Source: Xiheicaenibacterium sp046351325 (GTDB lineage: Bacteria; Myxococcota_A; Polyangia; Polyangiales; Polyangiaceae). Taken from it: a stretch of DNA of 64,000 nucleotides. Positions 35,351 to 43,956 of this stretch are shown here, in pieces. The stretch's first letter is position 1, and the number at the start of each line of letters is the position of its first letter. A program made the translations under genes and the position numbers. The DNA is taken from the NCBI GenBank assembly GCA_046351325.1, contig JAXLYR010000010.1, positions 1 through 64,000 on the forward strand, in the 5' to 3' direction. The notes beneath the pieces were generated by a model that saw only the letters and a list, made by a program, of their open reading frames with translations, ran no database searches and was not told where the DNA came from.

Positions 35351-38187
35351 GACGCAAGAGCCTGCTCGTGCACTCATCGGCTCGTTGGGCTTTGTCCCTC
35401 GGGGCGCTGGCTGGCGTAGCTCCGTTCGTCGTTGCGAGTTGCACGACCGACGACACGAACGTCACCGTGCGCTCGCTCGAGAGCGCAGGCCACGTCGCGT
35501 TCGTGTGTTTGGGTGAGCCCGGCGACGCCACCTCGCTGCGGCCGCTCACCGATTGCACCAACGAACGGCTCGAAGACCTCCAGGACTTCGGTGACGACGG
35601 CTCTACGCCGCATCTCTACGCGCTCGTCACATTGGAGACGCGCGGTGAGGTCGCGGTGATCGATCTCACCAGCAAGTCGGGGAACGTCCTCGATCAGGAC
35701 CCTTCGCAGCCCGGCGCGAGCCCACTCCCAGTCGGCGGTCGACCGGTGGACATCGTGGCGACGCCGAAGGGCACGGCTGCGTTCGTTGCCTCGGCGGATC
35801 GCTCCGCCCCAGGGCTCTACGCGATGCCGGCCGAGTCGCTGCGACCATGCTCCGTCGAAGACAGCGATTGCAGTCAAGCAGCGCCGACGCTCTCGAGTTG
35901 GCCGTCCTGCCGTCTGCCGTCCGCACCGGGGGAGATGGTTCTCATCGCCGATCCTGAGGTGGCCGGTCAGGTGCGACCGAGCTGCGACAGCGGCTACCAA
36001 GACGTCGATGCGAGCGCTCCAGCGTTCGGCGACATCGACCGTGAAGGGCTCGGTCGTCAGAAGCTCTACGTGACGCTGCCGGATGTCGGTCAGATCGTAG
36101 TGGTCGACGCGCAGTCGCTGCTCGACTCCTCTCCCGGAGCGTTCGCGGATTGCACCATCGAGCGGACGATCACGCTGACCTCCGTCCCACCCGCGATCGC
36201 GCCTGAGCCTCCCATCGAGCCAGGCCCTGCGTGTGCAGTCCCGCGCACCGTCGAACCTAACCCTGCGGGGAACTACGTCGCGACCCCAACGAGCCTCGCG
36301 CTCGCTGCCGCGGGAGGTGACGACGGTGCACGACTCTTCGCTGGCGATCTGACTGCGCCGCTCATTCACGTGCTTGATCTCAGCGACGTGTGTGAACCCC
36401 TCGAGGTCGAGCCCTTGGCGCCGTCCTCCGTCGCCGACCCGACGCGGGAGGTGTTTGTCAGCCAGATCGCCGTGACGACGGTGACTCCCTCCCAGCACCG
36501 CTACCTGTTCGGAATCGACGTCGAAGATCGCTCCGTCATGACCTTCGATGTGACGGTGGGCGCGAGCGATCCTCAGCCCCTTCGCGTGGCGAAGCCGGCG
36601 TTGAATCCCTTCCAGCCGCCCGATCGCGTCCGGTTCGCAGCAGCGCCCGTCGACGTCTCGGTGATGACCCGCGACAACCCCAAGTCGACCGCGAGCGAGG
36701 TCGCTCCGTTCGGAACGCTCTGCGATCCGAACCCGAATGCAGTCGTCTGCTCGAGCGACTCGACTTCGTGCGACCTCGGCACGTTCTACCGCACGAGCAG
36801 TGACTTCGAGGCTGGCGCGGGGCCGTACACCTTGCGTGGCGTGTATGGTCTCGTCGCGCTCGCCTCGGGCCAGATCGGCATCATCGACGTCGAGGATTTC
36901 GATGCGCCATGCCGCGGGCCCGTGACCAAGTCGACGAGCCTAGGGTGTGACGAGGACGGCTCGACCGAACTAGTGACCTCCGGCGAACCCTCTTGCAACA
37001 TCGTCGCGCCGCTCGAACCGCGAAGTGGGAACTACCTGCTGACCAACGACGACGTGGGACGTCACGAGCCGGGCATCCAATCGTTCCCGGTTCTGTCCCT
37101 CGACGACGGCACGGTCGTGACGGATGGGCCTGTGATGCGCGCGCCCATTGCCACGAGCGGCGCTGCGTTCCATTTGCCCGTCGGGGGCGAGGTCTTCGAT
37201 GTCGATCCTGGAACGGGGACGATCTCGGACGACGAGGGCGCTCGGAACACGCTGCTGATGGTCCTCGAGGATCCACGCGTTCATCAGATCGATCAGTCGT
37301 GGACGTTGACCTATCAAGGCATGCTTCCTGGCTTCGACAACCGCGTCGGTGATCTCGACCTCGCGAGCGGCACGTTCCGCGATGCCAGCGCTGCCTTCTG
37401 CGGCCGCGGGGTCCAGTCGCGCGCCGCTGTCCACGCTGAGCTCGAAGCAGCAGGCGTCACTGGCAACGATCTCGAATCACAGGCTTCGCGATACGCAGAC
37501 CGCTTGGTGGTAACCGAGAATCTACCGGCGTCCGACGATCCCTATTGGGACACCGTGTCGTGCTCCTTCCAGAGCTGTCGCACGACCTTCGGCGACGGAA
37601 CGAACACAACGCAGAATCGAGACCTCGTCATCGTCGAGGCCTACGAGGATCACCTCGAACTCGCGTCTTCCAGCGACACCGACATCGAGAGCTTCGAGTG
37701 CTGTTTCCCGACGCTCGTCGACTACGAGATCCGCTCCGGCGACGAGTGGGTGCTCGTCGGCACTTCGTCGGGGTTCCAACACGCTGTGATCGCAGACCCC
37801 GAGACCGGGGTATGCAGGCCCAGTTGTGATCCACGTGTAGCGCGGATGAAGAGCCGCGCGCGCTACACGATCGGCCCGACGGAGAGCACGGTCGTCTCGA
37901 GCACGGATGCGCTCGCGTTCTCCAACGCTCTCTTCAGGTTCGGCATCGTCGTCCCCGAGAATGCTGACAAACCTGTCCTCGCGCGAGACATGGCCTTCCA
38001 CTTCGTGACGCAGTCGTCGTTCGAACCGCTCCGCGCAGTGCTGACGTCGAGCGATCGCACCTACGTTCAGATCAAGCAAATGGGCTACGTCGAGAACACC
38101 GACGAGTTCTTTGCGACCGACGGCGCGCTCGAGGGGTTGATTCTGTTCCCGGGCGACTTCGGCGGCGACATTCGGCAGTACTACTGA
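35347..38187 (+). CDS. Large propeller-type lipoprotein, second of a pair
   Basis: 946 residues from GTG 35347, which overlaps the previous stop. The signal peptide ends in the lipobox PFVVASC. The mature protein has many beta-rich repeats and short motifs such as VAVIDLTSKSGNVLDQD and GGRPVDIVATPKGTAAFVA, the YVTN-propeller pattern of surface proteins that carry repeated blades. Cys are scattered, mostly in pairs. The final segment ILFPGDFGGDIRQYY ends abruptly, with no anchor. It is followed 14 bases later by mutS on the same strand. Binding or structural role is inferred, not shown. Confidence 0.82.
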   Translation: MRRKSLLVHSSARWALSLGALAGVAPFVVASCTTDDTNVTVRSLESAGHVAFVCLGEPGDATSLRPLTDCTNERLEDLQDFGDDGSTPHLYALVTLETRGEVAVIDLTSKSGNVLDQDPSQPGASPLPVGGRPVDIVATPKGTAAFVASADRSAPGLYAMPAESLRPCSVEDSDCSQAAPTLSSWPSCRLPSAPGEMVLIADPEVAGQVRPSCDSGYQDVDASAPAFGDIDREGLGRQKLYVTLPDVGQIVVVDAQSLLDSSPGAFADCTIERTITLTSVPPAIAPEPPIEPGPACAVPRTVEPNPAGNYVATPTSLALAAAGGDDGARLFAGDLTAPLIHVLDLSDVCEPLEVEPLAPSSVADPTREVFVSQIAVTTVTPSQHRYLFGIDVEDRSVMTFDVTVGASDPQPLRVAKPALNPFQPPDRVRFAAAPVDVSVMTRDNPKSTASEVAPFGTLCDPNPNAVVCSSDSTSCDLGTFYRTSSDFEAGAGPYTLRGVYGLVALASGQIGIIDVEDFDAPCRGPVTKSTSLGCDEDGSTELVTSGEPSCNIVAPLEPRSGNYLLTNDDVGRHEPGIQSFPVLSLDDGTVVTDGPVMRAPIATSGAAFHLPVGGEVFDVDPGTGTISDDEGARNTLLMVLEDPRVHQIDQSWTLTYQGMLPGFDNRVGDLDLASGTFRDASAAFCGRGVQSRAAVHAELEAAGVTGNDLESQASRYADRLVVTENLPASDDPYWDTVSCSFQSCRTTFGDGTNTTQNRDLVIVEAYEDHLELASSSDTDIESFECCFPTLVDYEIRSGDEWVLVGTSSGFQHAVIADPETGVCRPSCDPRVARMKSRARYTIGPTESTVVSSTDALAFSNALFRFGIVVPENADKPVLARDMAFHFVTQSSFEPLRAVLTSSDRTYVQIKQMGYVENTDEFFATDGALEGLILFPGDFGGDIRQYY

Positions 38188-38201
38188 CCGCGACGCGCAC
38201 G

Positions 38202-40844
38202 ATGGCGAGCGGCGACTCGACGAGGCCGAACAAGCGCGGTCGCGCGCGCGCGGATGCTTCGCAGGCGGCGACAGCGCCCGCGAAGCTCACGCCCGTCATG
38301 CAACAATTCGCCGACGCGAAGGCTCAGCACCCCGACGCGATCGTCTTCTTCAGGCTCGGCGACTTCTACGAGATGTTCTTCGAGGACGCGGTCCTCGCAT
38401 CACGTTTGCTCAACATCACGCTGACGAGCCGCAACAAAGAAGACCCCAACAGCGAGCCCATGGCCGGTGTCCCGCACCACGCGGCGCACGGCTACATCGC
38501 GAAGCTGCTCGCTGCCGGTCACAAGGTCGCGCTCTGCGAACAGCTGGCAGATCCGTCGAAGGTCAAAGGGATCGTTCCACGTGCGGTCGTTCGGGTCATC
38601 ACGCCGGGATTGGTGACCGACGACGAACAACTCGACGCGCGCGACAACCACTACTTGGCCGCCGTCGAGGAGGGCGCGGTGGCGCTCCTCGACCTCTCGA
38701 CGGGTGAGCTCCTCGCGGGGCACGCGCCAGACACGACCTCGATCGTGGCCGAGCTGTGCCGCGCGGCCCCCGCGGAGATTCTGCTCGCGCCGGCCATGCA
38801 CACGCTTCGAGCAACGCTCGCGCTGACGCTTCCTTCAAGCGTAGTGCGGCTCGAGCAGGCGCTCCCCGCAGCGCCCGATGCTGTGTTGAACGCGGAGCTC
38901 GGCGCAGAGGTCGCCAGTGACGCGGCGAGCGCGCTCTCGCCCTTGGAGCGCACTGCAGCGGCGCGTGCCGTCGCGTTCGCAGCCGCGTGTGCGCACGGGA
39001 CACGCCTGCCGATCCGCAGGGTGGGCTCGCTCGATCTGACTGCACGCGCTCAGATCGACGAGACCGCGCTCGCGCACCTCGAGATTGTTCGTGCAGCGGA
39101 CGGGGGTCGGCGCGGCAGCCTGCTCGATGCAGTCGATCGCACAGTCACCGCGGGAGGCGCCCGCCTGCTCAAGCGCCGGTTGCTCTCGCCGCTGACCGAG
39201 GTCGGCGCGATTCGCAGCCGACTCGACGACGTCGAGACCTTCGTGTTCACGCGCGTGAGGAGCGAGGTTCGCACAGGCCTCGCTCGCGTTCCAGACCTCG
39301 ACGGCTGGCGGTGAAGATCTCCTCGGCGCTTCGACGAAGAAGATCGCCCGCTTCGGCGGCGCCATGGCCGCTCACGCGCGTGCTCGTCGCTCGAGTCGAT
39401 CGGCGGCGAGCAGCGTATCCTCTTTCGGCCGAGGTCGATGCGCTTGCCGAGTTGCCGACCGGCTCGCGCAGCAACTCGTCGATCGGACTCGCGACAAGGG
39501 CAGGCCGTTCGAGTTCGCTGTTCGCCGCGCTCGACGAAGCGCGCACGGCTCCTCCGGCAACGCGGGCTTCTCCACCAGCAGGCGCCCGCGAGGAGGGCCG
39601 AGCGCCTGGCCTCGGTTCGCTTCAACAGCGTATTTGGTTGGTACATCGAGGTCACGCGTAGCCAGCTCGCGAAGGTTCCGACGGCGTGGCGCCGCAAGCA
39701 GACCGTCGCGACGGGTGAGCGCTTCACGACGCCTGCGCTCGATCAGCTCGCGGCGGACCTCGAGACGGCGACGGACCGCGCGCGTGAACGCGAGCTCTCG
39801 ATCCTCGACAGCCTCCTCGAGGAGACGCGCACCCACGCCGGCAAGATCAGGGATCTCGCGGCGACGCTCAGCGCGATCGACGTCGCGAGCGCGCTCGCCG
39901 AGCTTGCGCACCAGAGCGACTACGTCCGCCCGACGATCGACACGAGTGATCGCATCGACCTCGAAGAGTGCAGACATCCCGTCGTCGAGCAACTCGCGGC
40001 GCGTGGCAAGTTCGTCCCGAACGACGCGAGCCTCGACGTCGCTGGAGAGCGGCTGTGGCTCGTCACGGGGCCGAACATGGCTGGCAAGTCGACCTTCATG
40101 AGGCAGGTCGCGCTCGCGGTGGTCCTCGCTCAAGCGGGGAGTTACGTGCCCGCTCGACGCGCGCGCATCGGCGTCGTCGACCGCATCCTGTCGCGCGTCG
40201 GGGCCAGCGACAACGTCGCGCGCGGCGAGAGCACCTTCATGGTCGAGATGCGCGAGACAGCAGCGATCCTGCGCAGCGCGACCCGTCGCAGCCTCGTCAT
40301 CCTGGACGAGATCGGACGCGGGACGAGCACCTACGACGGGCTCGCGATCGCGTGGGCAGTCGCGGAGCATCTGCACGACGTCGTGCGCTGTCGCGCGCTC
40401 TTCGCGACCCACTACCACGAACTCACCGAGCTCGCTTCGACTGCGAAGCACCTCGCGAACGTGTCCGTCAGCGCGCGCGAGCACGACGGCGGCATTGTTT
40501 TCTTGCACACTGTTAGCCACGGCCCCGCGAGCCGCAGCTACGGCATCGCTGTGGCGAAGCTCGCTGGCCTGCCCGAGAGCGTCGTAGCGCGTGCACGCGC
40601 GCTCCTCACGAGCTTCGAGTCGGACGGCGCACCGAACTCGTCGCGTGGGAGCACGGGCCCGCGCAACAAGCGCTCGGCGAGCGACGACGCGAGCCAACTC
40701 GCGCTGTTCGCGCCGCCGTCGTCGTCCCCAGCCGAAAAGGCCGCGCTCGAGACGCTCCGCCAGCTCGACGTGGATCGCACGACGCCGCTCGACGCTCTCG
40801 CGCTGCTTACAAAATTGAAGGCAGCGCTCCGACCGTCGTCCTAG
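38202..40844 (+). pseudogene. mutS: DNA mismatch repair protein MutS, frame interrupted
   Basis: The N-terminal part (to 39314) is an intact MutS start: GDFYEMFFEDA with the Phe-x-Glu mismatch-reading motif, then MAGVPHHAAHGYIAKLL and the connector and core regions. The C-terminal part, from about 39600, has RFNSVFGWYIEVT, the Walker A GPNMAGKST, DEIGRGTST and ATHYHE, and a normal end. Both parts are in the same frame, but an in-frame TGA at 39312-39314 and about 290 bases of frame-scrambled sequence lie between. If real, no full MutS is made. The patch may instead be sequencing error. MutS finds mismatches and recruits MutL. Confidence 0.85.
39310..39605 (+). other. Frame-scrambled patch in mutS lever region
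   Basis: MutS-like peptide fragments follow one another in different frames here: RLAVKISS and EVDALAELP in one, GASTKKIARFGGAMA and LAQQLVDRTRDKGRPFEF in another, FAALDEAR in the first of these, then back to the main frame at LLHQQ. About seven single-base indels would be needed to rejoin them. The sequence is recognisable throughout, so substitutions are few. Confidence 0.7.
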
Positions 40845-41179
40845 CGGCTCAAGATCCGTGTGAGGGCACGCTCGGTCTCGAGCACGCTCGCGAGTCGCGC
40901 GTCGACCGTCGCGAGATACATCGGTCGCCCGAGAATCTCGATCGGGTGGACGAACACGTCACGCTCCAGTGCAGTTGCCCCGGAAATCGCGTCCCACGCC
41001 CACGCGACCGAGTAGGCCCGCTCGCGGTTCGAATCCGCGCTGCTCACGAGCACATCGGGACCATCGAACAGAACGATGGCGCGCACACCCGAGGAGCGAG
41101 AGCGCTGTGCATCGAGGAAATATTGCGCGGCGAGCAGGGGAGCCTCGGTCCGCCTCGTCCTTCGATTCTCCGCGGTCAT
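40841..41179 (-). CDS. Small conserved-looking protein, possible roadblock fold
   Basis: 112 residues from ATG 41179. Basic N-terminus, then a hydrophobic beta segment GVRAIVLFDGPDVLVSSAD, the type of pattern seen in roadblock/LC7 domains, and a helix-strand-helix end. No signal peptide. Its stop shares a CTAG with the mutS stop, so the genes converge with an overlap. Reading-frame quality is supported by codon bias, but the family assignment is weak. Confidence 0.55.
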   Translation of the reverse strand: MTAENRRTRRTEAPLLAAQYFLDAQRSRSSGVRAIVLFDGPDVLVSSADSNRERAYSVAWAWDAISGATALERDVFVHPIEILGRPMYLATVDARLASVLETERALTRILSR

Positions 41180-41230
41180 GTCCACGTCGGTACCCCGATC
41201 CCGCACGTGGGCCACCTTTTCTGCGGCCAG

Positions 41231-41677
41231 CTAGACGGGAACAGGGCCCCCGTAGAACCCGAAGAACCTGGCGACCCAGAACATCGTCATCGCAGCGAAG
41301 AGCGCGACGAGGATGGGCGTGCTCAATTTCGTCGCAATGCGCGGCATGCCGTGTCGGCCGAACGTGACGTAGTTGGTGGCCATCATCACAGCCATCGCGA
41401 ACACGACGGGGGTCGTGACCACCGCGAACGGCTGCACAGCGAATCCCTCGGAGAAGTGACCGCCGAGAATCGCGAGCGTCGCACGGGTGAGCCCGCAACC
41501 GGGGCAGGGGAGTCGCGTGATGAGCGCGAACGGGCAGAGCGGGACACGTGCAGCCACGAGCGCACAGCCCGTTGCGCCGACCAGGGCGACCAACGCTCCA
41601 CGCAGCGCCATCCGACTCAGGGTCGGCTTGTCGAGCTCCGGTCCACTGCCGACGAGCGCTTGGGTTTGCAGCTCCAT
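41231..41677 (-). CDS. DUF2752 membrane protein
   Basis: 148 residues from ATG 41677. The signature CPGCGLTRA follows the first hydrophobic region, then two further membrane helices (VVFAMAVMMATNYV and LFAAMTMFWVARFFGFY). DUF2752 proteins are small inner-membrane proteins of unknown function. It lies just downstream of an intrinsic terminator that ends the zinc-ribbon gene, so it probably has its own promoter, or is reached only by read-through. Confidence 0.88.
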   Translation of the reverse strand: MELQTQALVGSGPELDKPTLSRMALRGALVALVGATGCALVAARVPLCPFALITRLPCPGCGLTRATLAILGGHFSEGFAVQPFAVVTTPVVFAMAVMMATNYVTFGRHGMPRIATKLSTPILVALFAAMTMFWVARFFGFYGGPVPV

Positions 41678-41700
41678 CGAGCGAATAGGTATCACGGGCA

Positions 41701-41733
41701 CAAAACAAAACGAGCGGGCGTGTTGCCCGCTCG
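41701..41733 (-). terminator. Intrinsic terminator of the zinc-ribbon/DUF4870 gene
   Basis: On the minus strand a perfect 9-bp stem (cgagcgggc with gcccgctcg) and 5-base loop are followed by a T-rich run (ttttgtttt). It ends 23 bases before the DUF2752 start codon. Confidence 0.85.
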
Positions 41734-41754
41734 CTCGTCCGAGACAGCTCTCGG

Positions 41755-42969
41755 TTATTTCAGCGCCTGCGTCTTGGCGAAGTTGCCGATTACCGGGATT
41801 GACCAAGCCTCACCCTTGTATGCCTTCACCGCTGACAGGATCGCCAGAATGAAGACCGCGAGGTAGAGGAGGGAGGCGAGCAGCGATAGGAGCGGAAGGA
41901 TCAGTCCCAGGATGGTCGAGAGGATGCTGACCGCAATGTAGGCGACCATGATCCCCACCGCCTGGAAGGCGTGGAATCGCAGGAAGCGGTGCTCCTTCGG
42001 CTCCTGCAGGATGTAGAGGATCGCGACGATCCCTACGAGGTAGCCAACCAGGGCCGCCACGTTCTGGTCCAGGCCCAAGAACTTGGACTTCGACCCCGGA
42101 ACGAACGCGATGTCGCCACCCGGTCCCGCTTGGGCCATCGGCGGACCACCGAAAGCGCCAGGGGCCATCGCGCCAAAGCCCCCCGGCTGACCACCGGGCT
42201 GGGGGCCACCGAATCCGCCGGGCTGCGGGCCGCCGAATCCGCCGGGCTGCGGACCTGGGGGAGGGCCGCCGAATCCACCAGGTTGCGGACCTGGCGGGCC
42301 ACCAAAGCCTTGCGGACCTGGGGGAGGGCCGCCGAATCCGCCGGGCTGCGGACCTGGGGGAGGGCCGCCGAATCCGCCGGGCTGGGGACCGCCGAATCCA
42401 CCCTGGGGTGGTCCACCGAATCCACCGGGCTGCTGACCACCGGGCGGATACCCGCCAGGCGTTTGCCCATACCCACCGGGGTATCCCATGGCGTTCGGAT
42501 CTCCAGGCGGGGGCGGCGCCTGCGGAGGACCACCGAAACCACCTGGCATGTCGATCGCCATGGTTCCACCCAGTGGGTTAACGGCCTGCCCACCCGGAGG
42601 AGGCATGCCTGGCATGCCTCCTTGGCCCATGTCACCGAAGCCACCCGGCGCGGGCGGCGCCGGAGGCGGTCCAGCGCCGGGACCCATTCCGGCTGGCGGC
42701 ACACCCACCACAGTCCCCGCAAGTCCGGGGTTCATCGGCGGTGCGGCCCCCATGCCCATTGGGCCACCCATGGGACCGCCCATTGGGCCACCCATCGGAG
42801 GCCCAGGGGGAGCCGGCGGGGCTCCAGGGCCCGGGGGCATCAAGGGTTGCTGACTCATGAGCATCGTGCCCTTGAACTTGGGGGCAGCCGCTCCACGAAG
42901 GTTGAAACTACACTTCCCGCACGTGGACGCGGTCTCAGCGTTCTGCGTACCGCAGTTGGGACAAAACAC
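41755..42969 (-). CDS. Zinc-ribbon protein with Gly/Pro repeats and DUF4870-like membrane domain
   Basis: 404 residues. Residues 1-25 form a zinc ribbon (CPNCGTQN and CGKCSFNL). A long Gly/Pro/Gln-rich tract, with GGFGGPQPGG and PGPQPGGFGGPPP-type repeats, runs to about residue 280. The C-terminal 120 residues contain three or four membrane helices with the DUF4870/Tic20-like features RFHAFQAVGI, VSILSTILGLILPLLSLLASLLYL and AVKAYKGEAWSIPVIGNFA. An inner-membrane protein with a disordered cytoplasmic arm is likely. Function unknown. An intrinsic terminator follows. Confidence 0.88.
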   Translation of the reverse strand: MFCPNCGTQNAETASTCGKCSFNLRGAAAPKFKGTMLMSQQPLMPPGPGAPPAPPGPPMGGPMGGPMGGPMGMGAAPPMNPGLAGTVVGVPPAGMGPGAGPPPAPPAPGGFGDMGQGGMPGMPPPGGQAVNPLGGTMAIDMPGGFGGPPQAPPPPGDPNAMGYPGGYGQTPGGYPPGGQQPGGFGGPPQGGFGGPQPGGFGGPPPGPQPGGFGGPPPGPQGFGGPPGPQPGGFGGPPPGPQPGGFGGPQPGGFGGPQPGGQPGGFGAMAPGAFGGPPMAQAGPGGDIAFVPGSKSKFLGLDQNVAALVGYLVGIVAILYILQEPKEHRFLRFHAFQAVGIMVAYIAVSILSTILGLILPLLSLLASLLYLAVFILAILSAVKAYKGEAWSIPVIGNFAKTQALK

Positions 42970-43413
42970 GCACCACCTCCGAAGGCGATGAGCGGACCCC
43001 CCGACGATTGAGGCATCGCTCTTGCCAGAACAATGAGCAGGACTGCAAAGTCATCCGCGCTCGAAATCCGCGCTGTACGACGCGCGAGGTGCGCGCAGCG
43101 TACTCGGTCCGTCGGCTCCACCACAAGTGAACTCCGCCGTGCTGTTGGATCGGTTGGTATTTCCCATCGTTTCCAGACAGCGCGGCCGAACCTTGAGCCG
43201 ACCCTGAACCTATCCCATCTACGTCGGCGGAAGACGTTCCCCCCCGGAAAGCCGTGCTTGACAGCGGCACCGTGCGGTCACTAGCGTTCGCGCCGCTCTC
43301 TGCTGGTCGGAAGTTCCGTGGCTTGGTCTTGGCAGTGACCAGACTTCGCGGGCATCCCGGTTTTTCGAGGGACTCCGTGAGCCCGTTCCGATCCGCTCGG
43401 CACCTTGTCGCTC
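42970..43413. other. Intergenic region without gene, divergent promoters expected
   Basis: 444 bases between the divergent zinc-ribbon gene and nuoE. Short open frames here lack family matches or sensible codon use, so I see no gene. One candidate promoter for nuo is given separately. Promoter of the minus-strand gene was not found. Confidence 0.6.
43258..43287 (+). promoter_or_regulatory. Candidate sigma-70-like promoter of nuo operon
   Basis: TTGACA at 43258-43263, then 18 bases, then TAGCGT as a weak -10. It lies 127 bases upstream of nuoE. The -35 match is perfect, the -10 poor. Confidence 0.3.
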
Positions 43414-43947
43414 ATGGAAAAGCCGCAAACCCAAAGTTCGACCCACGGGTCGCACGAGCATTCTTCAGAGCCCTTCGCCCTCGACGCCGAGGGTGAGCGC
43501 CAGCTCGAAGACATCCTCTCGCGCTATCCGAACCTGCAGGCAGCGTGCATCCCGACGTTGCATCTCTGTCAAGACAAGCTCGGTTGGGTGAGCCCCGGCG
43601 TCATCGAGTTCGTCGCACAAAGGCTGAAGCTGTCGACCGCACACGTCCAGGGCGTCGTGACTTTCTACACGCTCTTCAACCAGCACCCGGTCGGCAAGCA
43701 TCAGGTCTGGGTTTGTCAAACGCTCTCGTGCGCGCTTCGCGGTTCCGACGCGATCCTCGCGCACTGTCAGAAGCGTCTCGGTTTGCACGCGGTCGGGGAG
43801 ACCACGCGTGACGGCAAGGTCACGCTGCGAACCGCCGAGTGCCTCGCTTCGTGTGGCAGCGCGCCCATGATGCAGGTCGACAAGGAATATTACGAGAACC
43901 TGACCATCGAGAAGGTCGACGAGATCCTCGATCGGCTCACCCGCTGA
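43414..43947 (+). CDS. nuoE: NADH-quinone oxidoreductase subunit E
   Basis: 177 residues from ATG 43414; an in-frame TTG at 43405 is less likely. The [2Fe-2S] ligands are Cys101, Cys106, Cys143 and Cys147 (CQTLSC and CLASC). NuoE has a thioredoxin-like fold and sits beside NuoF in the NADH-oxidising arm of complex I. The N-terminal 24 residues are a polar extension. First gene of nuoE-F-J-K-L-M-N, 9 bases before nuoF. Confidence 0.95.
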   Translation: MEKPQTQSSTHGSHEHSSEPFALDAEGERQLEDILSRYPNLQAACIPTLHLCQDKLGWVSPGVIEFVAQRLKLSTAHVQGVVTFYTLFNQHPVGKHQVWVCQTLSCALRGSDAILAHCQKRLGLHAVGETTRDGKVTLRTAECLASCGSAPMMQVDKEYYENLTIEKVDEILDRLTR

Positions 43948-43956
43948 GGAGCGCCC

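Noticed and set aside
39364..40101. Separate plus-strand gene inside mutS
   Set aside because: The frame has only stretches of MutS-like peptide and otherwise Arg/Ser-rich shadow sequence; explained by the scrambled patch.
42970..43413. Short open frames upstream of nuoE
   Set aside because: No start with support and no recognisable protein; treated as intergenic.
43405..43413. TTG start for nuoE
   Set aside because: ATG at 43414 is three codons on and the more usual start; no clear ribosome site separates them.
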